From: Papio anubis | Lineage: Eukaryota; Chordata; Mammalia; Primates; Cercopithecidae | Reading direction: 5' to 3' | Length of the DNA: 64,000 bases | NCBI RefSeq assembly: GCF_008728515.1 | Contig: NC_044989.1 | Coordinates: 65,528,712-65,592,711, forward strand | In this document: one piece after another, positions 33,231 through 44,331 of the stretch | Layout: each line of letters begins with the position of its first letter | Position numbering within the stretch: position 1 is the stretch's first letter | Made by a program: the position numbers and the translations under genes | The notes under the pieces: generated by a model | What the model was told of the DNA's origin: nothing | What the model saw: only the letters and a program-made list of their open reading frames with translations | Databases searched by the model: none

Positions 33231-33510
33231 TTTTTCTTTTTTTTTTGAGAAGGAGTCTTGCTCTGTCGCCCAGGCTGGAGTGCAGTGGTGCAATCTCGCC
33301 TCCTGGGTTCACGCCATTCTCCTGCCTCAGCCTCCTGAGTAGCTGGGACTACAGGCGCCTGCCACGACGCCTGGCTAAGTTTTTTTATTTTTAGTAGAGA
33401 CGGGGTTTCAATGTGTTAGCCAGGATGGTCTCGATTTCCTGACCTTGTGGTTTGCCTGCCTTGGCCTCCCAAAGTGCTGGGATTACAGGGGTGAGCCACC
33501 GCGCCCGGCC
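33231..33510 (-). repeat. AluY inserted in the tail of an older Alu
   Basis: Lacks about 20 bp at 'gcaatctcgcctcctgg'. The target 'aattttttcttttt' precedes and follows it, and what follows is the poly-T of the next Alu. Confidence 0.92.
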
Positions 33511-33524
33511 AATTTTTTCTTTTT

Positions 33525-33813
33525 TTTGAGATGGAGTCTCACTCTAACACCCAGGCTGGAGTGCGGTGGCATGATCTTGGTTCACTGCAACCTCCGCCTC
33601 CTGGGTTCAAGTGATTCTCCCACCTCAGCCTCCCAAGTAGCTGGGATTATTACAGGCACCCACGACCACACCCAACTAATTGTTATATTTTTAGTAGAGA
33701 CGAGGTTTCAACCACGTTGGCCAGGCTGGTTTTGAACACCTGACTTCGGGTGATCTGCCCTCCCCAGCCTCCCAAAGTGCTGGGATTACAGGTGTGAGCC
33801 ACTGCGTCCAGCC
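33525..33813 (-). repeat. AluS
   Basis: Its original target 'accactttaa'/'accacttaa' is now split by the Alu above. Confidence 0.92.
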
Positions 33814-33847
33814 CCTACCACTTTAAAATTAATGATAGAACTCCAAA

Positions 33848-34142
33848 TGGGCGAGGCTGGTGGCTCAAGCCTGTAATCCCAGCACTTTGGGAGGCCGAGG
33901 CAGGCGGATCACAAGGTCAGAGTCGAGACTATCCCTGGCCCCAACTTGATTGAAACCCGTCTCTACTGAAAAATACAAAAACTAGCAGGCGGAGTGGTTA
34001 TATGGTCCCAGCTGCTTGGGAGGCTGAGGCAGGAGAATGGCGTAAACCCGGGAGGCGGAGCTTGCAGTGAGCTGAGATCCGGCCACTGCACTCCAGCCTG
34101 GGCGACAGAGCCAGACTCAGTCTCAAAAAAAAAAAAAAAAAA
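33848..34142 (+). repeat. AluYR-like with scrambled middle, 11-bp TSD
   Basis: 'agaactccaaa' at 33,837-33,847 and 34,143-34,153. Clean ends with 'gctgagatccggcc', but the stretch 33,920-34,010 is unusually altered. Confidence 0.92.
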
Positions 34143-34194
34143 AGAACTCCAAAATGAGTAGTGCAGATGGTATATGTGCCCCTCATATCACTAC

Positions 34195-34370
34195 ACCAGA
34201 AAGAAAGGGAGGAAAAAAATAAGGAAAGAAGAAAAAAGGAGGGAAGGAAGTAAAGAAGGGAGGGAGGGAGGGAGGGAGGAAGGAAGGAAGGAAGGAAGGA
34301 AGGAAGGAAGGAAGGAAGGAAGGAAGGAAGGAAGAAAGGAAGGAAGGAAGGAACGAACGAACGAACGAAC
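34195..34370 (+). repeat. Polypurine (GGGA)n-(GGAA)n-(GAAC)n microsatellite
   Basis: About 170 bases, with (GGAA) units at 34,277-34,351 and (GAAC) units at 34,351-34,370. Confidence 0.93.
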
Positions 34371-34443
34371 TATTGGAGCCGTATTACCAGCTGAACTGAA
34401 CACCTCTGTGAGAACTGGAAATTTAGCTTCATTTTGACCAACT

Positions 34444-34502
34444 CTTTTCTTTCTTTCTCTTTCTCTCTTTCTTCCTTTCTTCCTTTCTTTTTTCCTTTCT
34501 TT
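34444..34502 (+). repeat. Polypyrimidine (CTTT)n tract
   Basis: All C and T for nearly 60 bases, only about 75 bases after the polypurine tract. Confidence 0.9.
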
Positions 34503-34544
34503 TGGACAGGCTATCACCCATACTGGAGTGCAGTTATGTATAAT

Positions 34545-35157
34545 AACTGCATTTTTGTTTTGTTTTGGTTTGGTTTGATTTGGTTTTGAGACAGTGTCTC
34601 ACTCTGTCTGGATGCTTGGTTCACTGAAACCTTGATCTCCTGAGCTCAAGCCATCCTCTTGCCTCAGTCTCCTGAGTAGTTGGGACTACAGGCACGGGTC
34701 ACCATGCCCAGCTTTTATTTTATTTATTTTATTTTTGAGACAGAGTTTCTCTCTTGTTGCCCAGGCTGAAATGCAATGGCATGATCTCGGCTCACTGTAA
34801 CCTCCACCTCCTGGGTTCAAGCGATTCTCCTGTCTCAGCCTTCCGAGTAACTGGGATTACAGGCATGCGCCACTACACCCAGCTAATTTAGTATTTTTAG
34901 TAGAGACAGGGTTTATCCCTGTTGGTCAGGTTGGTCTTGAACTCCCAACCTCAGGTGATCCACCCACTTTGGCCTCCCAAAGTGTTAGGATTACAGGCAT
35001 GAGCCACCATGCCTGGCCTATTTTTTTATTTTTTATTTTTAGTAGAGACAAGGTCTCACTATGTTGCCCAGGCTGGTCTTGAACGCTTGAGCTCAAGCAG
35101 TCCTCCCACTTTGTCCCAACGTGCTGGGATTACAGCCTTGAGCCGCCGTACCCAGCT
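34545..35157 (-). repeat. AluJ interrupted by a younger Alu
   Basis: Outer parts at 34,545-34,716 and about 35,022-35,157. (TTTTG)n-type tail. Confidence 0.87.
34718..35019 (-). repeat. AluS nested in AluJ
   Basis: Tail 'tttattttatttattttattttt' region (short T/A units), then a full element ending 'gccaccatgcctggcc'. Confidence 0.92.
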
Positions 35158-35225
35158 ATCATCTTTTTTCAAATACCAATTCTTTCTGGGTTAATTATAC
35201 GTGTTTGATACTTTGTTCATTTAAT

Positions 35226-35429
35226 TAGGGTTTCTCAACAGTGCCACCACTAACATTTTGGGCTGAATAATTCTTTCCTGTGGGGGCTGTTCTGTGCATT
35301 GTAGGATGTTTAGCAGTATCTTGGCCTCTATTCACTAGATGCTAGTCACACTCCCCTAGTTGTGACAACCAAAACTGTCTCTAGTCATTGCCAAATGCTT
35401 CAGACAGTTCTCCAGTTGAAAAACACTGT
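35226..35429 (-). repeat. MER20 DNA transposon fossil
   Basis: Starts 'tagggtttctcaacagtgcc' and ends 'gttgaaaaacactg'. Middle 'ctgttctgtgcattgtaggatg' is diagnostic. hAT-Charlie class, near full length, cannot move on its own. Confidence 0.87.
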
Positions 35430-35562
35430 TTTAGTGAGTTTGTTCTAAACATATTTCCAAACTCAATTCAGTTTTTATCTGAAGGTCAAAAGCTACAGCT
35501 CAGAACTGGAGTTAATATAGAAAGGAAAAGACAAGATTTTTTCATTAAGGGAACACTGTAAT

Positions 35563-35716
35563 CTTTTTTTTTTTTTTTAATTTTTAGTAGAGATGGCAGG
35601 GGCATCTCACTATGTTGCTCAGGTTGGTCTCGAACTCCTGCGCTCAAGTGATCCTCCCCCTTTAGCTTCCCAAAGTGCTGGGATTACAGGCATGGGATTA
35701 CATCATATGCCTGGCC
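35563..35716 (-). repeat. Monomeric (left-arm) Alu with 14-bp TSD
   Basis: 'gggaacactgtaat' (35,549-35,562) and 'gggaacactacaat' (35,717-35,730) bound it, so it inserted as a monomer. 'gggattacaggcatgggattac' shows a small internal repeat. Confidence 0.82.
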
Positions 35717-35730
35717 TGGGAACACTACAA

Positions 35731-36042
35731 TTTGGTCAAAATCGTCCCTCTTGCCCATGTTCTGGCCACATTGAAATGCAAATAGAATTATTAAATTAGG
35801 CAGGCAGCCAAGAGCAATCTTTGAACTGTATGATGCATAGACCTAATAACAGGTTTGCATTCTTCTACTCACTTATGATATATAGAATACTATTTCTTCA
35901 TATTTTCCTAACATGTTCAATAATTTCTGTTTCTTTTAGATTTATAATATCTTTAATGTTTTCTTAATTATAAAAACTCCACATTATCTTGGGAAATTTA
36001 CTTGAATTCTTTTTAATTTCCTCATACGAAAGTTATTTTCAA
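35731..36042. other. AT-rich unique sequence
   Basis: Nothing recognised. Confidence 0.5.
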
Positions 36043-36344
36043 GGTTGGATGTGGTGACTCACGCCTATAATCCCAGCACTTTGGGAGGCCAAGGAGGGTG
36101 GATCACCTGAGGTCAGGAGTTCTAGACCAGCCTGGCCAACATGGTGAAATCCCCTTTCTACAAAAATACAAAAAAAAAAAAAAAATTAGATTGTAGGTGC
36201 CTGTAATCTCAGCTACTCGGGAGGCTGACGGGGGGAGAATCACTTGAACTTGGGAGGTAGAGGTTGCAGTGAGCAGAGATCGCCCCATTGCACTCCAGCC
36301 TGGGTGACAGAGTGAGACTCCGTGTAAAAAAAAGAAAAAAAAAA
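36043..36344 (+). repeat. AluS
   Basis: Target 'gttattttcaa'/'ggtattttcaa'. About 15 bp lost at 'aaattagattgtaggtgcc'. Confidence 0.92.
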
Positions 36345-36404
36345 GGTATTTTCAAAGTACTTCGAGATAACTGAAAAGTCCTCCATGAGTCAAAAATGTA
36401 CCTT

Positions 36405-37200
36405 TCAGCACTATTCACAGTAGCCAAAAGGTGAGCTCAACCTAAATGTCTATCAATGAATGAATGAATGGGTAAAGAAAATGTGGTACATATAAATACA
36501 ATGGAATATTATTCAACCTTAAAAAGGAATGAAATTGTGATAGATGCTGCAACATGGATGAACCCTGCAGATATTATGCTAAGTGAGGTAAGCCAGTCAC
36601 AATAGAACAAATATTGTATGATTCCACTTACATGAGGTACCAGTTTAGTCAAATTCATAGAAACTAAAGTAGAATGGTCATTACCAGGGCCTAGAGGGAG
36701 GAGGGAATGAGGAGTTATCTTTGTTGTTGCTGTTGTTTGATACCGAGTCCTGCTCTGTGGCCCAGGCTGGGGTGCAGTGGCTCAATCTCGGCTCACTGCA
36801 AACTCCACCTCCCAGGTTCAAGCGATTTTCCTGCCTCAGCCTCCCAAGTAGCTGGGATAACAGGCACCTGCCACCACGCTTGGCTAATTTTTGTATTTTT
36901 AGTACAGACGGGGTTTCACCATGTTGGCCAGGCTGGTCTCAAACTCCTGGCCTCAAGTGATCCGCCCACCTCGGCCTCCCAAAGTGCTGGGATTACAGGC
37001 ATGAGCCACTGTGCCCAGTCTTGGGGAGTTATCTTTTAATGGGTATAGAGTTTCTCTTTGGGATGATGGAAAAGTTCTAGCAATGGATAGTAGTGATGGT
37101 TTGTACAACAATGGGAATGTACTTAATGCCACAGAACTGTATACTTACTAGTTAAAATGATAAATTTACATTGTATGTATCTTGCCACAATAAAAAAATC
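36405..37200 (+). repeat. L1M 3' UTR, interrupted by an Alu
   Basis: 'gcactattcacagtagcc', 'ggaatattattcaacctt', 'atgattccacttacatgag' and 'ttgccacaataaaaaaatc' run in L1 order. The end is the L1 polyA signal. Confidence 0.88.
36723..37021 (-). repeat. AluS inside L1M
   Basis: 'gagttatctttt'-type target on both sides (about 36,712 and 37,026). Confidence 0.93.
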
Positions 37201-38397
37201 AAATCAAACATTCAGCAATATACACTCTACATTAAACATGCAACCTTAATATTTCATTCACCAAAAGCTCTTTTCTGTGTGATATGCATGGACACGCTCA
37301 CTGTTCCTTGGAATTTGGTCTAATATGTTTCCAAATGCCCTGTTGGACTGCACTATAGTCAATCCAGTGATTTCTGTCCAATTGCTTAGGTAAGTCATTC
37401 CCACGGGAACTCACTGAGCTCATTCTGACACTCAGAAGAAATTGGCCTTCTTTATTCTTTTTTTCTGAGTCCCAACCTTGAATTTAGTTCATTAACCTCA
37501 AAAATCATTCAGATCATTAGGACCTGAGAATTAATATTGTTTCTCTCATCGACTGGGAAGCAAAGTACAAGCAGCACCCCATTTCTTTCCTTTGCACAAA
37601 ATCTTATTAATAAACATTTGACACTACGTCTGCGAAATTGATTTGTTCTGTTGGTAACATAAAAAATTGAGTGTTTCTCTAGTAGAGTGCATTGTGCACA
37701 AAATTATTCTCTATACTACTCAAAGTCGCAAAAGAGTTGTCACATGAGTCATGTGGGATGAAGTGCAGTCAATATTTAAACGCATATAAGTCAGGGCATT
37801 TGTTGTCTGATTGCTATAGACAGCATAGACACCCTTCTTCTACCATGAACCCCTACACCCAAATCAGTATCAGTTAACATATATGGATTCATATGTAAGG
37901 GAGTTTTTATTTTGAAACTGAGAATGTGGAGAGAAAGTCATTCCCACAGGAACTCACTGAGCTCGTTCAGAGAAGGGGAGAAGCTGAAGTTAAGGAAACG
38001 GAGAATGGAAGGAGAGCAAAAGGATCCTACCTCCTTCCTTGGACTGGTTTTGAGTTCACTTGTGAGGGTTAGAGGCAGACGTTGATGGAATTACTCAAGA
38101 GAGTCTTTGAGAGACCAGTCAATAACAGAGAAGGAAGAGGAAGAGGCCCTTTTCTCCCACTTCTGTTTGTCGCAGCACTGTTCTTGGACTCTGAGACCTG
38201 GAAGCATTAAGCGTACCCAGAGACCACAGCTTGGGGGCAGGGAATCAAAGTGTAGCACCATGAGGCCACAGACAGCAACTGTGGATGAAGAGGATCCAAA
38301 TCTGGAGAAGATGCAGGTGGGCGGCAGGGGCAGGCACTAGGAAGCACCCCTTTGGCTATTCCAAATAGTAATGCAGGGTCACTGTGGAGGGAAGGGG
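37201..38397. other. Longest repeat-poor intergenic stretch upstream of RAB1A
   Basis: No Alu or named repeat in about 1.2 kb. It has a local duplicate 'cattcccac.ggaactcactgagctc' (37,398 and 37,940) but no reading frame I recognise. Confidence 0.5.
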
Positions 38398-38411
38398 GAG
38401 AGAATCTCTTA

Positions 38412-38564
38412 TTTTTTACGTTTTTAACCTTTTATTTTAAAAAATTTTGTAGACAGGATCTTGGTATGTTGACCAGCCTGGTCTCAAACTCCTGGCCTCA
38501 ACTGATCCTCCTGCCTCAGCCTCCCAAAGTATTTGGATTACAGACATGAACCACTGCACCCAGT
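38412..38564 (-). repeat. Monomeric (left-arm) Alu
   Basis: About 120 bp of left arm only, with 'gagaatctctta'/'gagagtctcttta' on the two sides. Confidence 0.82.
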
Positions 38565-38635
38565 CTGAGAGTCTCTTTATGAGTACAGCAATTCATAAAA
38601 GCCAGTAGATACTGAATTACACACAGATTGTTTTA

Positions 38636-38667
38636 TTTAACCCTTATAATAATACCCTGTGAAGGTG

Positions 38668-38699
<32 letters not shown>

Positions 38700-38855
38700 T
38701 CCACTTTACAGATGAAGAAAATGAGCCTCAGAAAGGTTAAGTAACTTTCCCTTGGACACGTGGCTCCCAAGAGGCAGGGCTGAGATTAGAACCAAAGTAT
38801 ATTTGACACAAGGACCTACATTCTTAACTGCTGTACTTTACTGCTTCCTAATGTA
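38636..38855 (-). repeat. MIR with internal (ATT)n
   Basis: 'ccactttacagatgaagaaaatg' and 'ggttaagtaactttccc' are the MIR core in reverse. (ATT)n at 38,669-38,699 grew inside it. Confidence 0.88.
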
Positions 38856-38870
38856 GAAAACGAGGACAGG

Positions 38871-39169
38871 ACAGGCGCCGTAGCTCACACCTGTAACCCC
38901 AGCACTTTAGGAGGCCGAGGTGGGCAGATGACTTGAGGTCAGGAGTTCAAGACCAGCCTGACCAACATGGTAAAACCCCATCTCTACTGAAAATACAAAA
39001 ATTAGCCAGGCATAGTGACGTATGCCTATAATCCCAGCTACACAGGAGGCTGAGGCAGGAGAATCGTTTGAACCCGGGAGACAGAGGTTGCAGTGAGCCG
39101 AGATTGCACCATTGCACTCCAGCCTGGGTGACAAAGCAAGATTCCATCTCAAAAAAAAAAAAAAAAAGG
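38871..39169 (+). repeat. AluS with 13-bp TSD
   Basis: 'aaacgaggacagg' (38,858-38,870) and 'aaacaaggacagg' (39,171-39,183). Confidence 0.93.
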
Positions 39170-39418
39170 AAAACAAGGACAGGTTTGGAATGTCAGAATT
39201 CCAAATGCTTTTAGTTGCTCCATTTTATGCATTAACTCTTACTTTATTAAACACTGCTAAGAAAGCTGCAGGTCTTAAAATATGTGCATGGTTTTGTCAT
39301 CTTCCTACTAAATGCCATAGACAAAGACCTGTAGTCTTTCTTATAAGTTCATACATTCAATATAAGTATGTGACTTTCTTTTGTATCCTACAATAGAACT
39401 TTAAAAATGCTCAGCATT

Positions 39419-39725
39419 GGCTGGGCACGGTGGCTCATACCTGTAATCCCAGCACTTTGGGAGGCTGAGGCGGGTGGATCACGAGGTCAGGAGGTTGAGA
39501 CCACCCTGGCTAACATGGTGAAACCCCATCTCTACTAAAAATACAAAAAAATTAGCTGGGCGTGGTGACAGGCACCTGTAGTCCCAGCTACTCAGGAGGC
39601 TGAGGCAGGATAATGGCGTGAACCCGGGAGGTGGAGCTTGCAGTGAGCTCAGGTCGCACCACTGCACTCCAACCTGAGCGACAGAGCAAGACCCCATCTC
39701 AAAAAAAAAAAAAAAAAAAAAAAAA
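39419..39725 (+). repeat. AluY/S
   Basis: Target 'tgctcagcatt' on both sides (about 39,407 and 39,727). Tail over 20 A. Confidence 0.93.
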
Positions 39726-39808
39726 CTGCTCAGCATTAAAGTGGGAACCAACAACTTATCCCACGCCATTTTCAGATAATGTTGTTTAAAGATAAATGCC
39801 CTCTAAAG

Positions 39809-40346
39809 CAGCAGGCCCCAACATTCTTGGCACCAGGGACCAGTTTCATGGAAGGCAATTTTTTCATGGACCAGAATGGGGGGGGGTGGATTGTTTTGGG
39901 ATGATTCGAGTACATTACATGTATTCTGCATTTTATTTCTACTATTATTAATATTACATTGTAATGCATAATGAATAATCATACAATTCACCATAACATA
40001 GAATCAGTGGGAGCCCTGAGCTTGTTTTCCTGCAACTAGACAGTCCCATATGGAGGTAACGGGAGACAGTGACAGATCATCAGGCGTTAGATTCTCATAA
40101 AGAACATGCAGTCTAGATCCCTTGTGTGCACAGTTCACAATAGGGTTCGTGCTCCTGTGAGAATCTAATACCACCACTAATCTGACGGGAGGCAGAGCTC
40201 AGGTGGTAATGCCAGTCATGGGGAGGGACTGTAAATACAGAGGAAGCTTTGCTTGCTCGCCCGCCACTCATCACCTGCTGTGCAGGCCAGTTCTTAACAG
40301 GCCACGGACCAGTACCAGTCCATAACCCGAGGGTTGGCGACCCCTG
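39809..40346 (+). repeat. MER1-type hAT transposon fossil with perfect 8-bp TSD
   Basis: Terminal inverted repeats are recognisable: left 'cagcaggccccaac', right 'gttggcgacccctg'. The TSD 'ctctaaag' is identical at 39,801-39,808 and 40,347-40,354. 538 bp, the size of MER1A from memory. No transposase frame; it depended on an autonomous Charlie element. Confidence 0.9.
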
Positions 40347-40429
40347 CTCTAAAGTATAATTGTGAAAAAATTCAAGAGTATTTTCATTCGCCTCTCACTT
40401 TCTTTATCACTTGGAAGTGTATATAATTC

Positions 40430-40590
40430 ACCCACCAGTTTGTCTAAAAAGTCTGAATGCAAACTTCCTGAGATGAGGGGCCTATTTTACTCTCTGTTGT
40501 ATCTCTGGAGCCCAGAACTGTGCCTCCAGTAGAGTAGATGCTCAATACATACTTGCTGAAGGAAGAAATGAGTGAGTGAATGTATCCAGA
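40430..40590 (+). repeat. L2 3' end
   Basis: 'ctgttgtatctctggagccc' and 'gatgctcaatacatacttgctg' are typical of L2 tails, followed by 'gagtgagtgaatg'. Confidence 0.75.
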
Positions 40591-40959
40591 CTACGTGAGG
40601 AAAAGGGGAGGGAGTGTTTTGGATACACAAAATGAATGGAACTATTAAGCCTATCTGGCCCCTGGGGAGTTATAGTCACTACCTCTGGTGCCTGGCCTGT
40701 GCTTTCGTGCAAATTCCTGGTCCAGGTGGCCCAGCTAATTGTTATAGCTGCCTTAGACCCCGGCATCTTGTATTTTGAAGCCTAGCCTGTGGAAGAGTTC
40801 TCCTTGAGTCGGAAGCCCACTGTGGGGCCAGTAAATATACTCCCCTCTCTACTCCTCACAAAAGTCCTGAATGGAGGACCATGGAGGAGGACGATCAGTT
40901 TCAGCTATGAGGGGTTATCAAGTAAGGCAGATACCATGGCCCACATGCCCTCTACTTTA
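40591..40959. other. Unique sequence, nothing recognised
   Basis: Short frames only. Confidence 0.5.
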
Positions 40960-41115
40960 CTCATTAAACTGAGGTCCCTGGACCAGCAGCATCACTTGGG
41001 AGCTTATTAGAAATGCAGACTCTCAGGCCTACCCAAGACCTGTTGAATCAGAATCTGCATACTAACACAATCCCCAGATGATTTCTAGGAACATGAAAGT
41101 TTGTGAAGCCCTGTT
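40960..41115 (-). repeat. MER5-type hAT fossil
   Basis: 'gaccagcagcatcacttggg', 'agaaatgcagactctcaggc' and 'gaatcagaatctgcat' are MER5A in reverse. Confidence 0.87.
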
Positions 41116-41237
41116 ATACAATAACAATAACACTCTTGCAACATTTCTGCCAGACACCAGGTAGCTTTTTGGTATTACCTTTTACCTTGGTAGTATATTT
41201 TTAGGCTCTTATTTTGCCTCTTTTTTAATTCTTATTT

Positions 41238-41614
41238 TTATTATTTATTCGTTTTTGTTTTGGAGACAGCATCTCACTCTGTCGTCCAGGCAGGAGTGCA
41301 GTGGCACAATCTCAGCTAACTGCAACCTCTGCTTCCTGGAGTCTTGCTCTGTTGCCCAGGCTGGAGTACAGTGGCACAATCTCAGCTCGCTGCAACCTCC
41401 ACCTCCCCAGTTCAAGCAATTCTCCTGCCTCAGCCTCCCGAGTAGCTAGGATTACAGGTGCCTGCCACCATGCCTGGTTAATTTTTATATTTTTAGTAGA
41501 GACGGGGTTTCACCACGTTGGCCAGGCTGGTCTCGAACTCCTAACCTCAGGTGATCCACCTGCCTTGGCCTCCCAAAGTGTTAGAATTACAGGCGTGAGC
41601 CACCGTGCCTGGCC
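41238..41614 (-). repeat. AluS with internal 70-bp tandem duplication
   Basis: 41,271-41,340 is repeated at 41,341-41,410 (both contain the stretch from 'gtcgtccagg'/'gttgcccagg' through 'gcaacctc'). The copies differ, so the event is not recent. Confidence 0.92.
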
Positions 41615-41623
41615 CATAATCCA

Positions 41624-41927
41624 TTTTTTTTTTTTGGGGGGGGAGGACAGAGTTTCATTCTTGTTGCCCAGGCTGGAGTGCAATGGTGCGATCTCGGCTC
41701 ACTGCAACCTCCACCTCCCAAGTTCAAGTGATTCTCCTGCTTCAGCTTCCCAAGTAGCTGGGATTACAGGCGCCTGCCACCACACCCAGCTAATTTTTTG
41801 TATTTTTAGTAGAGATGGGGTTTCTCCATGTTGGCCAGGCTGGTCTGGAACTCCTAACCTCAGGTGATCCACCTGCCTCAGCCTCCCAAAGTGCTGGAAT
41901 TACAGGCATGAGCCACCACGCCCAGCC
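41624..41927 (-). repeat. AluS
   Basis: Unusual T-run followed by nine G. Target 'cccataatcc'/'cccataattc'. Confidence 0.93.
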
Positions 41928-42047
41928 CCCATAATTCTATAATACTACCAATATCCATAAAATGTCAGCATTTTTATTCAGTGGGGTTTCTCTTTTCCTG
42001 GTACAGGTTGAAAATAATAAACAGGGTCTACCCTTTCCCTATCTACT

Positions 42048-42200
42048 ATTTGAGAGACAGGGTCTTACTCTGTCACCCAGGCTGGAGTGCAGTGGGCAAT
42101 CAGGGCTCACCGTAACCTCAAATTCCTGGCCTCAAGCGATATTCCTGCCTCAGTCTCCCAAAACACTGGGATTATAGGCCTGAGCCACCACACCCAGACC
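42048..42200 (-). repeat. Monomeric Alu (left/right hybrid)
   Basis: About 150 bp, head 'gagagacagggtcttactc' to 'ccaccacacccagacc', with no second arm. Confidence 0.82.
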
Positions 42201-42214
42201 AAATTCTGTGTTTT

Positions 42215-42534
42215 TTGTTTATTTGTTTGGTTGGTTGGTTTTTTTTTTTTGAGACGAAGTCTCACTCTTGTCCCTCAGGCTGGAGTGCAATGGCGCAGTC
42301 TCGGCTCACTGCAACCTCCGCCTCTCTGGTTCAAGAGATTCTCCCGCCTCAGCCTCCCGAGTAGCTGGGATTACAGGCACCTGCCACCATGCCCAGCTAA
42401 TTTTTGTATTTTTAGTAGAGACAGGGTTTCACCATGTTGGCCAGGCTGGTCTCAAACTCCTGACCTCAGGTGATCCACCCGCCTTGGCCTCCCAAAGTGC
42501 TGGAATTACAGGCGTGAGCCACCGCGCCCGGCCC
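42215..42534 (-). repeat. AluS with 14-bp TSD
   Basis: 'aaattctgtgtttt' is perfect at 42,201-42,214 and 42,535-42,548. Tail of (TTTG/GGTT) units. Confidence 0.95.
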
Positions 42535-42548
42535 AAATTCTGTGTTTT

Positions 42549-43406
42549 AATTGCTGTCTTTAGACTATTTATTTTCAATAATAAGATAGGGTTTACACCT
42601 GCCATTTTATTTTTGGTTTTCTGTTTGTCCCCTCTGAAGAAACACATTTTAGGTTCTCCAAGGTATCCTCTTGGCATTGTTCTACAAGTGTGGGATTAAG
42701 AAGGTGGCATTCCAGCTCTCCTCCCTCAGGGACTGGGCTCTCTCCCCTTTCTATAGCCTTGATAGAACTGAGGAGTCTAAGAATTGTAAAACAGGTTTTT
42801 TCCCATTCCCTTCGAAAATTCCTCCTAGGCAGAGAGGACTGTTAGCTTCAGCTGACTTTGTTAAACTGATTATCTGTTCACTGGTGCCACAGTGGATGCT
42901 GAAACGAAGGAGCCCCACTTCATAATCTTGAGACATTTATTTACATGTCTCTCTCTCCTTCTAGATTGTGAATAATATGTGGACAAGATCTGTACATCAT
43001 TCGTCATTGTATCCCCAGCAGCTACCAGATGTGGATGCCTTATTTACTAATACTTAGCCCAAAAAGATCAGACGTGTTTTTAACTCTTTATTTTTAAGTA
43101 ATTCAAACTTACAGAAAAGCTACAAGAATTCTACAAAAGCTCTCTGATACCTTTTGCCCAATTCACCAATTGCTCATATTTTGGCACATTAGCTCTATCA
43201 TTCTCTCTTTCAGGAATCAGTCTTTTTTTTTTTTTTTTAATCCTTTGTTCAACTTACTTTCATTTCCATTTAGTGCCTTATATTAGTTGTCTTTTCTCTC
43301 TGAATTTACCAATTTTCATACACCAAGAAAAGGGAGGAGAGGGAGTAAAAAGGATCAGATGAACTTGTGAACCATTGGCTTTTCATCCATTGAAAGCTAC
43401 AAGATT
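42549..43406. other. Unique and old-repeat sequence
   Basis: 43,000-43,060 ('cattgtatccccagcagc') is L2-like. 43,086-43,215 ('acttacagaaaagctacaag') resembles an old L1 end. 42,600-42,950 is unassigned. Confidence 0.45.
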
Positions 43407-43684
43407 GGCCAGGTATGGTGGCTCATGCCTGTAATCCCAGCTCTTTGGGAAGTGGGTGGATTGCTTGAGGCCAGGATTTCAATATCAGCCTGGGCAACAT
43501 GGCAAAACTCTGTTTCTACAAAAAATACAAAAATTAGCCAGGTGTGGTGGTGGCAGGAAGGCTGAAGTGGGAGGATCGCTTGAACCCAGGAAGTAAAGAC
43601 TGCAGTGAACTGTGACCGCAGCACTGCACTCCAGCCTGGGTGACAGAGTAAGTCCCTGTCTCAAAAATAAATAAATAAATACAA
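43407..43684 (+). repeat. Alu with deletions and (AAAT)n tail
   Basis: 'ctacaagatt' (43,397-43,406) and 'ctataagatt' (43,685-43,694) flank it. Confidence 0.92.
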
Positions 43685-44029
43685 CTATAAGATTTATTAT
43701 TGAGACACTAAGAAAGGCATTTAACATGTCTATAAATATGGTCAAGCTAGAAAAAAAGAGGAGCTACCTTCTAGAATAGCTATTTTTACCAGCAGAATTG
43801 CTATAGAAAATAATTATGTTGCATTACATAAATAGCTCTTCCTGGGAGCATAATGATAACTCTGCTTCTGCTTTTTAAGAAGTCAGCCAAGAAAGGTTGG
43901 GAGAAATCTACTATATTGTCAAAAAGTAATTTTTCATACTAGTCTGAGGGGCTAACAACATTTAGGAAGAACCTGGCTTGCCATGGAATGTAGAGGATGT
44001 GGGTGAGTGTTAATGACAGTGGGTTTCAT
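43685..44029. other. Unique sequence, nothing recognised
   Basis: AT-rich, no gene. Confidence 0.5.
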
Positions 44030-44331
44030 GGCTGGGAACCGTGACTCACTCCTGTAATCCTAGCACTTTGGGAGGTTGAGGAAGGCAGATCATTTGAGGT
44101 CAAGAGTTCAAGACCAGCCTGGCCAACATGGTGAAACCCTGTCTCTACTAAAAATACAAAAATTAGCCAGGCGTGCTGGCGTGTGCCTGTAATCACAGCT
44201 ACTTGGGAGGCTGAGGCATAAGAATTGCTTAAACCCAAGAAGCAGAGGTTGCAGTGAGCTGAGATCCCACCACTGCACTCCAGCCTAGGTGACAGAGTGA
44301 GACTGTCTCAAAAAAAAAAAAAAAAAAAAAA
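44030..44331 (+). repeat. AluS
   Basis: Two intact arms and a 23-A tail. Confidence 0.92.

Noticed and set aside
34174..34437. Open frames rich in Lys-Glu-Gly-Arg repeats
   Set aside because: Direct translation of the (GGAA)n microsatellite.
37692..37877. Short frame with several Cys/Ser codons as a peptide gene
   Set aside because: 61 codons, no signal peptide or conserved motif, no flanking gene structure.
41301..41867. 188-codon plus-strand frame
   Set aside because: Two consecutive Alus read on the antisense strand; the usual Alu peptide text is visible.
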